Source of the DNA: Acidimicrobiaceae bacterium
Lineage (GTDB): Bacteria; Actinomycetota; Acidimicrobiia; Acidimicrobiales; Aldehydirespiratoraceae
Assembly (NCBI GenBank): GCA_009842325.1
Contig: VYFQ01000013.1
Location: 67,428-131,427 of the forward strand
Direction: 5' to 3'
DNA length: 64,000 bases
Shown: in pieces, positions 55,198 through 63,078 of the stretch
How positions within the stretch are numbered: the first letter of the stretch is position 1
How the letters are laid out: every line of letters starts with the position of its first letter
The notes under the pieces: generated by a model
What the model was told of the DNA's origin: nothing
What the model saw: only the letters and a program-made list of their open reading frames with translations
Database searches by the model: none
Translations under genes and position numbers: made by a program

Positions 55198-56778
55198 ATG
55201 ACTGACACCCCGGGGGAGCGCACGGAGGTGCCGCTGCTGGAGATGCGCGGCATCACCAAGCGCTTCCCCGGGGTGCTGGCCAACGACTCCGTCGACTTCG
55301 ACGTCCAGGCAGGGGAGATACACGCCCTGCTGGGCGAGAACGGGGCGGGCAAGAGCACGCTCATGAAGATCCTGTTCGGGCTGTATGCGCCCGACAGCGG
55401 CGAGGTCTTCCTGGACGGTGAAGAGTCGAGGGTGCACTCCCCGGCGACGGCCATCGCCGCCGGGATCGGCATGATCCACCAGCACTTCATGCTGGTGCCT
55501 ACCCTCACCGTCACCGAGAATGTGGCTCTCGGATTGAAGTCCCACCGCAAGGGCCGGCCCGACCTCGCTGGCGTCAGGGCCCGCATCATCGAATTGTCAG
55601 AGACGTACGGCCTCGACGTGCAGCCCGACGCCTACCTGTGGCAGCTGGCGGTGGGCGAGCGCCAGCGGGTAGAGATCATCAAGGCCCTGCTGCGCGAAGC
55701 CCGCCTGCTGGTGTTGGACGAGCCCACCGCGGTGCTCACCCCGGGTGAGGTCGACGACCTGTTCATCACGCTGCGGCGGATGGCCAACGACGGGCAGGGG
55801 CTGATCTTCATCTCGCACAAGCTGCACGAGGTCCTGGCATTGGCCGACCGGATCACGGTGCTGCGAGACGGCTGCGTCGTGGGCACGACCGTCCCGGCCG
55901 ACACCGACCGGGAGGGCCTGGCCCACATGATGGTGGGGCGGCCCGTGAGGCTGGCCCCAGACATGGCCGAGACCGAGGACCGGGGGGTGCGACTCAGCGT
56001 CTCGGGACTCACGGTTGTGGGGGACAGGGGCACCGATGCAGTGAAGGACCTGGACCTCGACGTGCGCGGCGGGCGCATCCTCGGCATCGCCGGCGTCTCG
56101 GGCAACGGCCAGCGCGAGCTGGCCGAAGCAATCGCGGGCCTGCGGCCGGTGGCTGCGGGCAGCGTGTCGATCGACGGCACCGACGTGACCGGGGCCGAGC
56201 CGAAACAGGTGCGTCACGCCGGCCTTGCCTTCATACCCGAGGAGCGCATGCGCGACGGCGCCATCGGCAGCTTCAGCGTGTCGGAGAACCTGATGCTGCT
56301 GGCCCACGCCGAGCCCCGGTTCTCCAGCCGCGGGGTGCTCCGCACCACCGCCATCAAGACCCACGGCGAGAGTCTGGTGGACGAGTACGCGGTCAAGACG
56401 CCCGACCTCTCGACCACTACCAGCTCGCTGTCGGGCGGCAACATCCAGAAGCTGATCCTGGCCCGCGAGTTGGACGGCGAGCCGCCCGTGCTGCTGGCCG
56501 CCCAACCCACCCGGGGAGTCGACATCGGCGCCGCCGAGTACATCCACGAGCGTCTGGTCGCCCAGCGGGAGCGGGGCACGGCCATCCTGGTCATATCCGA
56601 GGACCTCGACGAGGTGATGGCCCTCTCCGACGATGTGGCCGTGATGTTCGAGGGCCGGATCGTGGCCGTAGTTCCCCGCGCCGACTGCACCGTCGGTGGC
56701 CTCGGGCTGCTGATGGCCGGCGGCGAGGCCGACTCCCCGGCCGGTGCCGCCGCGACCGGAGGCACCGGCACCGGCTGA
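55198..56778 (+). CDS. ABC transporter ATP-binding protein (double ATPase)
   Basis: Sugar/nucleoside-type ABC ATPase of 526 residues with two nucleotide-binding domains. Domain 1 has Walker A GENGAGKST (46-54), VGERQRVEI as signature and LLVLDEPTAVL. Domain 2 has a degenerate Walker A GVSGNGQRE, then LSGGNIQKLILARE and LLAAQPTRGVD. This asymmetric layout is normal for RbsA/YufO-type proteins. It closes the importer operon, 23 nt after the BMP lipoprotein, with an AGGAG ribosome site. Confidence 0.95.
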   Translation: MTDTPGERTEVPLLEMRGITKRFPGVLANDSVDFDVQAGEIHALLGENGAGKSTLMKILFGLYAPDSGEVFLDGEESRVHSPATAIAAGIGMIHQHFMLVPTLTVTENVALGLKSHRKGRPDLAGVRARIIELSETYGLDVQPDAYLWQLAVGERQRVEIIKALLREARLLVLDEPTAVLTPGEVDDLFITLRRMANDGQGLIFISHKLHEVLALADRITVLRDGCVVGTTVPADTDREGLAHMMVGRPVRLAPDMAETEDRGVRLSVSGLTVVGDRGTDAVKDLDLDVRGGRILGIAGVSGNGQRELAEAIAGLRPVAAGSVSIDGTDVTGAEPKQVRHAGLAFIPEERMRDGAIGSFSVSENLMLLAHAEPRFSSRGVLRTTAIKTHGESLVDEYAVKTPDLSTTTSSLSGGNIQKLILARELDGEPPVLLAAQPTRGVDIGAAEYIHERLVAQRERGTAILVISEDLDEVMALSDDVAVMFEGRIVAVVPRADCTVGGLGLLMAGGEADSPAGAAATGGTGTG

Positions 56779-56812
56779 GGAACCGGCCGGCGCAGTCCGC
56801 CTACTATCGAGA

Positions 56813-56828
56813 CCCGCTGACTCGCGGG
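56813..56828 (+). terminator. Hairpin between ABC ATPase and P450 genes
   Basis: CCCGC (56813-56817) and GCGGG (56824-56828) form a 5-bp stem with a 6-nt loop in the 90-bp gap. It could terminate the transporter operon. No T-run. Confidence 0.35.
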
Positions 56829-56868
56829 ACCGGCGCGCGGCGTCGAGCCTCCAGCCGAAGGGAGCGCC

Positions 56869-58065
56869 ATGAAGCCGTCGGACTTCCCGAGGGACAAGAA
56901 GTTCCGGGATCCCACAACCGCTCCGTTCCAGGATGAGACGGGCATGTACCACGTGATGAGCCATGCGGACGTGATGCGGGTACTCCACAACTCCGACGAG
57001 GCCTTCTCGCGGGACCAGGAGCCCTACCTAGCCGAGGGCGCTCCGATCCACATCGCCATGGAGTTCATGTGGATGGTCGAGCCGTTCACGCTCGACGGCG
57101 ACACCGGCCGCCACGACGTGCTGCGGGGCGTGGTGGAGCCTTGGTTCAGGAACAACGCGGTGAGGACGATGGAGCCGGTGATCAGGCGAATCACTGTCGA
57201 CACGATCAACGAGGTGGTGGACAAGGGCACCGGCGAGGTCGATGTGGCCGTCGAGATGTCCTCGCGCCTTGCCATGCGGGTGATCTGCGCGCTGATCGGC
57301 CTGGACATGGACCGCGAGGACTGGATGCGACAGCAGCTGGACATATTCCTGACCTCACCGTGGGACGACATGCCCCAGCAATGGGAGCTGCAGGCCTACT
57401 TCTGGTTGATGGTGGCCAGGCGACTCAACGATCCCAAAGACGAGCTGCTCGACGTCCTTGTCGGGGCGTGGTCCGATGGCACCATCGGTGATCGCGAGCT
57501 TCTCGGCTACCTATTCGGTTTCACCGCGGCCGGGACCGACACCACCGGCGCCAGCCTGGCCAACGGATTCGTCTACCTGGCGGAGTTCGATCTCCTCGAC
57601 TGGGCTCGCGGCCGCGTCGGCGACGACACCGCAATGCGGCGGGCCGTCGAGGAGATCCTGCGCTTCGGCACGCCGTTCCCCATGAAGCCCCTGTACGTTC
57701 GCAAGGACGTGAGCTTCGATGGCCTCGAGGTACCTGCGGGAAGCGTGCTGGCGGTCTGGTTCTCCTCAGCCAACCGGGACGAGGCCGTCAATGCCGGCCA
57801 GCCCCAGGCGCATCCGGACGTGTTCGATCCGGAGCGGTGGCCCAACCGCCACATCGCCCTGGGCTTCGGCACCCACTACTGCCTCGGCGCCGAGCTGGCC
57901 CGGCTCGAGACCAAGATCCTGTTGGAGGAGGCCCTCTCGCGGCTTCCCGGCCTTCAAATGAACACGTCCAAGCCTTTCCGCCGGATCGCCGGCATCGTCG
58001 ACGCGGTCACGGAGGCTCACTTCACCTTCGATCAGGACGGAGCCGACCGGGTGCGGGCCGGCTGA
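56869..58065 (+). CDS. Cytochrome P450
   Basis: Soluble bacterial P450 of 398 residues. The I-helix has AGTDTT (221-226), the K-helix ExxR is E262-R265, and the heme loop FGTHYCLG has the thiolate Cys338. Start supported by AGGGAG. Redox partners are not encoded nearby. Context with a GcvT-like protein, Rieske oxygenase and SDR suggests oxidation or O/N-demethylation of an imported compound; substrate cannot be predicted. Confidence 0.95.
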   Translation: MKPSDFPRDKKFRDPTTAPFQDETGMYHVMSHADVMRVLHNSDEAFSRDQEPYLAEGAPIHIAMEFMWMVEPFTLDGDTGRHDVLRGVVEPWFRNNAVRTMEPVIRRITVDTINEVVDKGTGEVDVAVEMSSRLAMRVICALIGLDMDREDWMRQQLDIFLTSPWDDMPQQWELQAYFWLMVARRLNDPKDELLDVLVGAWSDGTIGDRELLGYLFGFTAAGTDTTGASLANGFVYLAEFDLLDWARGRVGDDTAMRRAVEEILRFGTPFPMKPLYVRKDVSFDGLEVPAGSVLAVWFSSANRDEAVNAGQPQAHPDVFDPERWPNRHIALGFGTHYCLGAELARLETKILLEEALSRLPGLQMNTSKPFRRIAGIVDAVTEAHFTFDQDGADRVRAG

Positions 58066-58075
58066 CCGCCGGCGA

Positions 58076-58105
58076 TTGACAGAGCCCGCCCGTGCGGGTC
58101 ACTAT
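58076..58105 (+). promoter_or_regulatory. Candidate promoter with internal hairpin before the GcvT-like gene
   Basis: TTGACA (58076-58081) is followed after 18 nt by CACTAT (58100-58105). The spacer contains CCCGC-CCGT-GCGGG (58085-58098), which could be an operator or the P450 terminator. The -10 match is poor (3 of 6). Confidence 0.35.
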
Positions 58106-58144
58106 TGATGTGATCTATGAAGACGGCACCGGGAGCAGCCCACC

Positions 58145-59416
58145 ATGGCCGATGAGCACACCTACGATCCGAGCGCATTCACCGGAACATTCCTGAATCC
58201 CGGGGCTGCGCCGTACTCGCAGACAGGGCTGTGGATCGCCTGGGGCGGCTACCACCTTGTCGACCACTACGTCAACGAGGTCTCCGAGATGATGGCCCTG
58301 CGAGTCGGCGCCGGCATCGAGGACAAGACGCCCCTGGTCAAGACCATCATCGAGGGCCCCGACGCGGAGGCGTTCGTCGACCGCATGCAGGTCCGCGACG
58401 CATCCAGGGTCGACACCGACCACGGCATCTACACCTTCTACTGCGACGAAGCCGGCCGTGTAGTGAACGAGGGAATCACGTTCCGCACGGCGGCCGACCA
58501 GTTCATTCACATGGGCGGACCCATGGTCGGGTGGTTCAGCGGGTTCGCCGACGGCTACGACATCGAACTCACCGACACCCTGAACACCGACCGCGACTAC
58601 AGCGTCCTGTGCGTGCAGGGCCCACGGTCGCATGAAGTCATGGAGGCCGTCACCGGCAGCGCCCACAAGGACCTGCCGTTCTCCCGGGGCCGGATGATCA
58701 CCGTCGGCGGTCATGAGATCCGGCTCTGGCGCACCGGGTTCACGGGGGAGATCGGCTTCGAGATGTGGGTCGATCCCGTCGCCTCCAGGGAGATGTACTC
58801 GATCTTCGTCGAAGGCGGGCGCCCGCACGGGGCCGTGCCCATCGGCAACGCGGCGCAGGCGGCCACACGCGTCGAGGCCGGCATGCTGATCATCGGCGTC
58901 GACTACCGCCCTGCCGGCCCGTTCGCCCAGGTCCAGTTCGCCTACCTGGACGGCGACCGCTACTTCCACACGCCCGCCGAGCTCAACTTCGGGCGCCTCG
59001 TCAACTTCGGGCGCGACACCGACTTCGTCGGCCGACAGGCGCTCGAGGCCGAAGCGGCCAGGGACCGGCCGGGCAAGGTGATGCGGGGCGTGGACATCGA
59101 CCCCGCCGGCATCGCGGCGCTCTACGAGCGTGCCGGGTCGCCTCCGTTCCTCAGCCCGCGGCTGCACCGCCACTTCAATTCCGAGATCCTCGCTGGCGGC
59201 GCCAACGCGGGGTTCGCCACGTCGATGTGCTGGAGCCCGGTGCTGGAGACCATGATCGGCTTCGCCCATCTCGAGTCGCCCGACGTGGACGCGGGAGACG
59301 GCGTCACGCTCACCTGGAAGATCTACGACGGTCGCGGCGAGGCCGTCGAGGGCGAGGTCCCGGCCCGGGTCGTCGACCTGCCGTTCGTCGAGATGAAGCG
59401 CCGAAGGATCGACTGA
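58145..59416 (+). CDS. Aminomethyltransferase/folate-dependent demethylase family protein (GcvT-like)
   Basis: GcvT-fold protein of 423 residues with an N-terminal THF-binding folate domain and a C-terminal barrel domain. Segments such as VLCVQGPRSHEVM, FTGEIGFEMWVDP and NFGRLVNFGRDTDFVGRQAL are family-typical. Relatives include glycine-cleavage T protein, DMSP demethylase DmdA and aryl O-demethylases LigM/DesA. No gcvH or gcvP is nearby, so a THF-dependent demethylase for an imported methylated compound is more likely than glycine cleavage. Substrate is unknown. Confidence 0.88.
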   Translation: MADEHTYDPSAFTGTFLNPGAAPYSQTGLWIAWGGYHLVDHYVNEVSEMMALRVGAGIEDKTPLVKTIIEGPDAEAFVDRMQVRDASRVDTDHGIYTFYCDEAGRVVNEGITFRTAADQFIHMGGPMVGWFSGFADGYDIELTDTLNTDRDYSVLCVQGPRSHEVMEAVTGSAHKDLPFSRGRMITVGGHEIRLWRTGFTGEIGFEMWVDPVASREMYSIFVEGGRPHGAVPIGNAAQAATRVEAGMLIIGVDYRPAGPFAQVQFAYLDGDRYFHTPAELNFGRLVNFGRDTDFVGRQALEAEAARDRPGKVMRGVDIDPAGIAALYERAGSPPFLSPRLHRHFNSEILAGGANAGFATSMCWSPVLETMIGFAHLESPDVDAGDGVTLTWKIYDGRGEAVEGEVPARVVDLPFVEMKRRRID

Positions 59417-59425
59417 GCCCGGCCG

Positions 59426-60016
59426 CTAGAACGACGGAGGGCTGGTGATTATCAGAAAACGCGCTCCAGTACCCCCGGAGGCCCACTGGTGCGGTGTCGT
59501 CGACGGATACAGGACGGTGTCGCCCGGACTCAGCGGGATCGGGTCCCTGCCCTCCAGGCGAATCTCGAGCGAGCCCTCGAGCACATGGACGACTTCCTCC
59601 CCCTCGTGCACGATCACGTCCGAGTCGATGTTCGGCTCCGCCACCGTCTCGTTGGCCTCGAGGCGGCGCCCCTCGCCCGGAGTCAGGAAGCGGGTCCTGG
59701 CTCCCTCGGCGAGAAAGAACGCCTCGCCCTCACCGGCCCGGACCAGCGTGACCTCCGAGACCGCCGGGTCGAGCAGCGCGACCGTCGTCGTTCCCAGGGC
59801 TTGGGCCACCCGGTGCAGCGCGAAGAGGCTGGGCATGGCCCGCGAGTTCTCGATCTGGGAGAGGAACGGCTGGGAGAGGTCGCACCGGTCGGCGAGCTCC
59901 TGCATGGTCATCCCAGCGGCCTTGCGGCGCTGCCGTAGGGCGGGCCCGAGCTGCGAAGCGGCCGAGGTCGGCTCAGAAGGTCTCTCGTGCTCTACTGCTC
60001 CGTGGTGGGTTCTCAT
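59426..60016 (-). CDS. XRE-family regulator with cupin sensor domain
   Basis: 196-residue regulator: N-terminal helix-turn-helix (about 25-82) with TMQELADRCDLSQPFLSQIE and a C-terminal cupin (about 120-190) with DSDVIVHEGEEVVHVLEG and HQWASGG, likely the ligand-binding site. Such proteins often control amine, betaine or amino-acid catabolism genes. It converges on the GcvT-like gene with a 9-bp gap and is followed upstream (36 nt) by the hydrolase gene on the same strand. It is the likely local regulator. Confidence 0.92.
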   Translation of the reverse strand: MRTHHGAVEHERPSEPTSAASQLGPALRQRRKAAGMTMQELADRCDLSQPFLSQIENSRAMPSLFALHRVAQALGTTTVALLDPAVSEVTLVRAGEGEAFFLAEGARTRFLTPGEGRRLEANETVAEPNIDSDVIVHEGEEVVHVLEGSLEIRLEGRDPIPLSPGDTVLYPSTTPHQWASGGTGARFLIITSPPSF

Positions 60017-60052
60017 CGCTCTACCTGCGGATTCTAGCTCCCCGGGTCGGGC

Positions 60053-60874
60053 TCAACCGCCGGCCAGGAACTCCACGAGCGAGTCGACCAGGGCCGAGGG
60101 GTTGTCCACCGGGACGACATGGGTGCTGTCGCCGATCTCGACCAAGTGCGAGTCGGGAGTGAGGCGATCCATCTCGGCCATGACGTCGGCCCGGACGAAG
60201 CTTCCGGAGGCGTGGACGTGAAGCGTCGAAGCCTGGATCCGCGGGAGTCGGTCCCAGTGGTCGTCGGAGCGGAACGGCCAGCGCTCGAAGAAGAAAGGAT
60301 CGTGCTTGGGGGCCAGACGGCCACCCTCGATCGGGCCGTAGCACGTGGTCGCCACCACCTCGACCATGTCGGCACCGGCGTTCGGGTAGGCGGCCGCTAC
60401 CGCGGCGCGGACCTCGTCGTGGTCGGCGTGGTCCCGGGGGCATGGGAACAGGTCGGTCTCCCCCTGCTCGAAGGACGGCTCGACATCGACGACCACCAGC
60501 CGTCCGACGTGATCGGGATGCTCGGCGGCGTACTGGATGGCGACCAGCGCCCCCCACGAGGAGCCGGCCAGGTCCACGGGCGAGCCGCCGGACACCGACT
60601 CGACCACGCCGACCAGATCGGCGACGTGGTCGGCGGTCGTGTAGTCGTGGGTGGGCGACCACTGGCTCTCGCCGTAGCCGCGGAAGTCGAGCGCCACCAC
60701 CCGTCGGCCGGCCCGCACGCCGAGGGCCACCTCATGCCAGTTCCACGCGTTGCCGGTCACGCCGTGGAGGCAGACCAGCACCGGGCCGTCACCCCCGAAG
60801 TCGAGCCCGTGCATCCGGTTGCCCGCAGCCCCCTCAACGAAGAAATGGGAAGTGTCGGAAGTGGTGAGCGGCAT
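60053..60874 (-). CDS. Alpha/beta hydrolase
   Basis: Alpha/beta-hydrolase-fold enzyme. The ATG at 60874, preceded by GAGGAG, gives 273 residues; the longer upstream frame has no matching domain and overlaps the divergent Rieske promoter region. Visible are VCLHGVTGNAWNW (oxyanion region), ALDFRGYGES, nucleophile elbow GSSWGA (Ser), and a late His in DSTHVVP. An ester or C-C bond substrate is possible. It is probably cotranscribed with the XRE-cupin gene. Confidence 0.9.
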   Translation of the reverse strand: MPLTTSDTSHFFVEGAAGNRMHGLDFGGDGPVLVCLHGVTGNAWNWHEVALGVRAGRRVVALDFRGYGESQWSPTHDYTTADHVADLVGVVESVSGGSPVDLAGSSWGALVAIQYAAEHPDHVGRLVVVDVEPSFEQGETDLFPCPRDHADHDEVRAAVAAAYPNAGADMVEVVATTCYGPIEGGRLAPKHDPFFFERWPFRSDDHWDRLPRIQASTLHVHASGSFVRADVMAEMDRLTPDSHLVEIGDSTHVVPVDNPSALVDSLVEFLAGG

Positions 60875-61053
60875 GGTACTGAGACTCCTCGGGGGTCGGG
60901 TCGCCGCCGGCGACGGCTCAACGGACGCTGCGACAACGTAGCGGCACGCACCGCCGAGCGCCTTTTCGAGATGTCGATCGGCCGGACTAGCGTGGCGCGA
61001 TCCGCGCCCTCGCCGGCGCGACAGCACAACACGCACGAGAGGAAGGAGGGCAC
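60875..61053. promoter_or_regulatory. Divergent promoter region, hydrolase and Rieske genes
   Basis: A 179-bp gap between divergent genes. TAGCGT at 60988-60993 fits TANNNT on the plus strand, without a convincing -35. An AGGAAGGAGG ribosome site precedes the Rieske GTG. A natural site for control by the XRE-cupin protein. Confidence 0.35.
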
Positions 61054-62106
61054 GTGACGACGCTCGAAGCACGCGAGGCCGTCGATCCGTTCATACCCGA
61101 GCGGGATTCGCGGTGGTACCGGGCGATGAGGCACTTCTGGCATCCCGTCGCCTACTCCAAGGACGTGGCCGAGGACCAGATGGTCTCCGGTCGGCTGCTG
61201 GGGGAGCGCATCCTGGTCGTCCGCCACGAGGGCCGGGTGCGGGCCTTCATGGACGTGTGCCGCCACAAGGGGGCCGCGCCCTCGCTGGGATGGGTCGAGA
61301 ACGGCTGCATCAACTGCCCCTACCACGGCTGGGCCTACGACATGGACGGCACCCTGGTGTCGATCCCGTCCCGCCCCGAGCTCAACGGGGTGCTGCAACT
61401 GGGGCTGGTCCGCTACCTGTGCCGGGAGAGCTCCGGCATGGTCTGGGTGAGCCTGACCGACGAGCCGTGGGGCGACCCGCCCGGGATCCCGGAGTGGAAC
61501 GACCCAATCATGCGCTGGCAGACGCCCCCCAGCTACGACTGGGCCACCAGCTCGCCCCGGCGCCTAGAGAACTTCGTGGACTTCTCCCACTTCCCGTTCG
61601 TGCACGAGAACGTCCTCGGCACCAGGGACAAGGCTCAGATCGAGCAGCACGACGTGTGGCGGGAGGACGGCGCCCTGCGGTTCGACAAGGTCTTCGTCGA
61701 GCCCAACGTCGACCGCATGAAGGAGATGCTGGGAATCGACGAGGACACCATGTCGGTGCGCAACTGGTACCAGCTCACTGTGCCGGGCTCGATCTCGCTG
61801 GTGCGGACCTTCCCCAACGGCAAGCGCTATGCCCTGTACATGGTCACCGCCCCCACCGGCCCGGCGACGTGCCGCAACTTCTGGCACATAGGCGCAGACT
61901 TCGCATCCACTCAGGACGACATGGACTTCCTGCTCGAGTTCGAGTACATGGTGCTGGACCAGGATCAGCCCATCGTCGAGTCGCAGTGGCCCGAGCACCT
62001 GCCCGACCGGCTCAACGCCGAGACCTACGTGAAGGTCGCCGACGACATCACCCTGGCCTACCGCAAGTGGCTCTTCGAGCTGGCCGAGGAGCTGGAGCCG
62101 GGCTGA
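61054..62106 (+). CDS. Rieske non-heme iron oxygenase, alpha subunit type
   Basis: Ring-hydroxylating or demethylating oxygenase of 350 residues starting at GTG 61054. The Rieske [2Fe-2S] ligands are C69-x-H71 and C88-x2-H91 (CPYHGW). The mononuclear iron site follows with Asp176, His179 and His184 (NFVDFSHFPFVHE), and a later Asp-rich stretch supplies the third ligand. No separate reductase or ferredoxin is adjacent. Members related to this size class often catalyse oxidative demethylation or hydroxylation of heterocycles. Confidence 0.94.
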   Translation: MTTLEAREAVDPFIPERDSRWYRAMRHFWHPVAYSKDVAEDQMVSGRLLGERILVVRHEGRVRAFMDVCRHKGAAPSLGWVENGCINCPYHGWAYDMDGTLVSIPSRPELNGVLQLGLVRYLCRESSGMVWVSLTDEPWGDPPGIPEWNDPIMRWQTPPSYDWATSSPRRLENFVDFSHFPFVHENVLGTRDKAQIEQHDVWREDGALRFDKVFVEPNVDRMKEMLGIDEDTMSVRNWYQLTVPGSISLVRTFPNGKRYALYMVTAPTGPATCRNFWHIGADFASTQDDMDFLLEFEYMVLDQDQPIVESQWPEHLPDRLNAETYVKVADDITLAYRKWLFELAEELEPG

Positions 62107-62150
62107 GCCGGACCGCAAGCCTCAATCAACCAAGACACGGGAGGACCTCG

Positions 62151-62903
62151 ATGGGAATACTGGACGGGCGGGTGATCATCGTCACCGGTGGAGCCAAGGG
62201 CATCGGCCTGGCCTACTGCCGGGGGCTGGCCGCCGAGGGCGCGACCGTCGTGGTCGCCGACCTCAGCGACGGCCGCGACGTGGTCGCTGAACTCAGCGCG
62301 TCGGGCACCCGGGCGATGTCGATGCAGGTGGACGTCTCCGACGTCGATCAGACCGAGGCGATGGCGGCCGCGACCGTGGACGCCTACGGCCGCATCGACG
62401 GGCTGGTCAACAACGCCGCCTTCTACATGGCCGCCACCCGCGCCCCGATGGAGGACCTCCCTCCCGACGAGTGGGACCTCTGCTTCGCGGTGAACGTGAA
62501 GGGGACCTGGCTGTGCTCCCGGGCGGTGGCGCCCACCATGAGGGCCCAGGGCAGCGGCCGGATCGTCAACATCGCCTCCATGACGGTGAACGACGGCACC
62601 CCCAACTTCCTGCACTACGTGTCGTCGAAGTCGGCGATCTGGGGGCTGACCCGAGCCATGGCCCGCGAGTTGGGCGGCTCCGGGATCGCGGTGAACACCA
62701 TCACCCCCGACTACATCCCCCACGACGAGGCATACTCCAGCGTCCAGCCCGAGGTCGACGCGGCGATCCAGGCCAGGCGAGCGTTCAAGCGGACCCAGGT
62801 GCCGGAGGACATGGTGGGCACCCTCATCTATCTGATGAGCCCACTGTCGGATTTCGTGACCGGCCAGAACATCTGGGTCAACGGCGGATCGGGATTCCAC
62901 TAG
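62151..62903 (+). CDS. Short-chain dehydrogenase/reductase
   Basis: Classical SDR of 250 residues. Cofactor motif TGGAKGIG (12-19), NNAA (87-90) and the catalytic Ser143-Tyr156-x3-Lys160 are in place; Asp37 in VVVADLSD favours NAD(H). ATG 62151 is preferred over the long in-frame upstream extension, which lies over the Rieske gene. It probably oxidises the alcohol product of the Rieske or P450 step. Confidence 0.95.
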   Translation: MGILDGRVIIVTGGAKGIGLAYCRGLAAEGATVVVADLSDGRDVVAELSASGTRAMSMQVDVSDVDQTEAMAAATVDAYGRIDGLVNNAAFYMAATRAPMEDLPPDEWDLCFAVNVKGTWLCSRAVAPTMRAQGSGRIVNIASMTVNDGTPNFLHYVSSKSAIWGLTRAMARELGGSGIAVNTITPDYIPHDEAYSSVQPEVDAAIQARRAFKRTQVPEDMVGTLIYLMSPLSDFVTGQNIWVNGGSGFH

Positions 62904-62929
62904 CGCCCGACGGCAACGTCGCGGTGCCG

Positions 62930-62958
62930 CTGACAAACGTCCGACCAGCGCGTATAGT
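62930..62958 (+). promoter_or_regulatory. Sigma70-type promoter for the second BMP lipoprotein
   Basis: CTGACA (62930-62935), 17-nt spacer, TATAGT (62953-62958), one mismatch from consensus in each box. It is the best promoter match in the window. Transcription would start near 62965 and leave a leader of about 114 nt before ATG 63079. Confidence 0.7.
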
Positions 62959-62991
62959 CCTCATCAATATTCACACAACCAATTCGCACAG

Positions 62992-63039
62992 CCACCGGCG
63001 GAACCATACGGCAGTACAACGCCGCCTTTCCGACGGTGG
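62992..63039 (+). promoter_or_regulatory. Structured 5' leader of the second BMP lipoprotein
   Basis: Outer stem CCACC/GGTGG (62992-62996/63035-63039) encloses an inner stem GGCGG/CCGCC (62997-63001/63022-63026) with an 8-nt bulge on the 3' side and a 20-nt loop. It sits inside the leader that follows the promoter at 62930. It might be an RNA switch or protein-binding hairpin. No known riboswitch class was recognised. Confidence 0.4.
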
Positions 63040-63078
63040 CCCTGCGATGGGTCCCACAAGGAGGAAGACCGAAACATC

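Noticed and set aside
58145..59416. Glycine-cleavage T protein
   Set aside because: No gcvH or gcvP nearby, and neighbours are oxygenases; a demethylase of the same fold is more likely.
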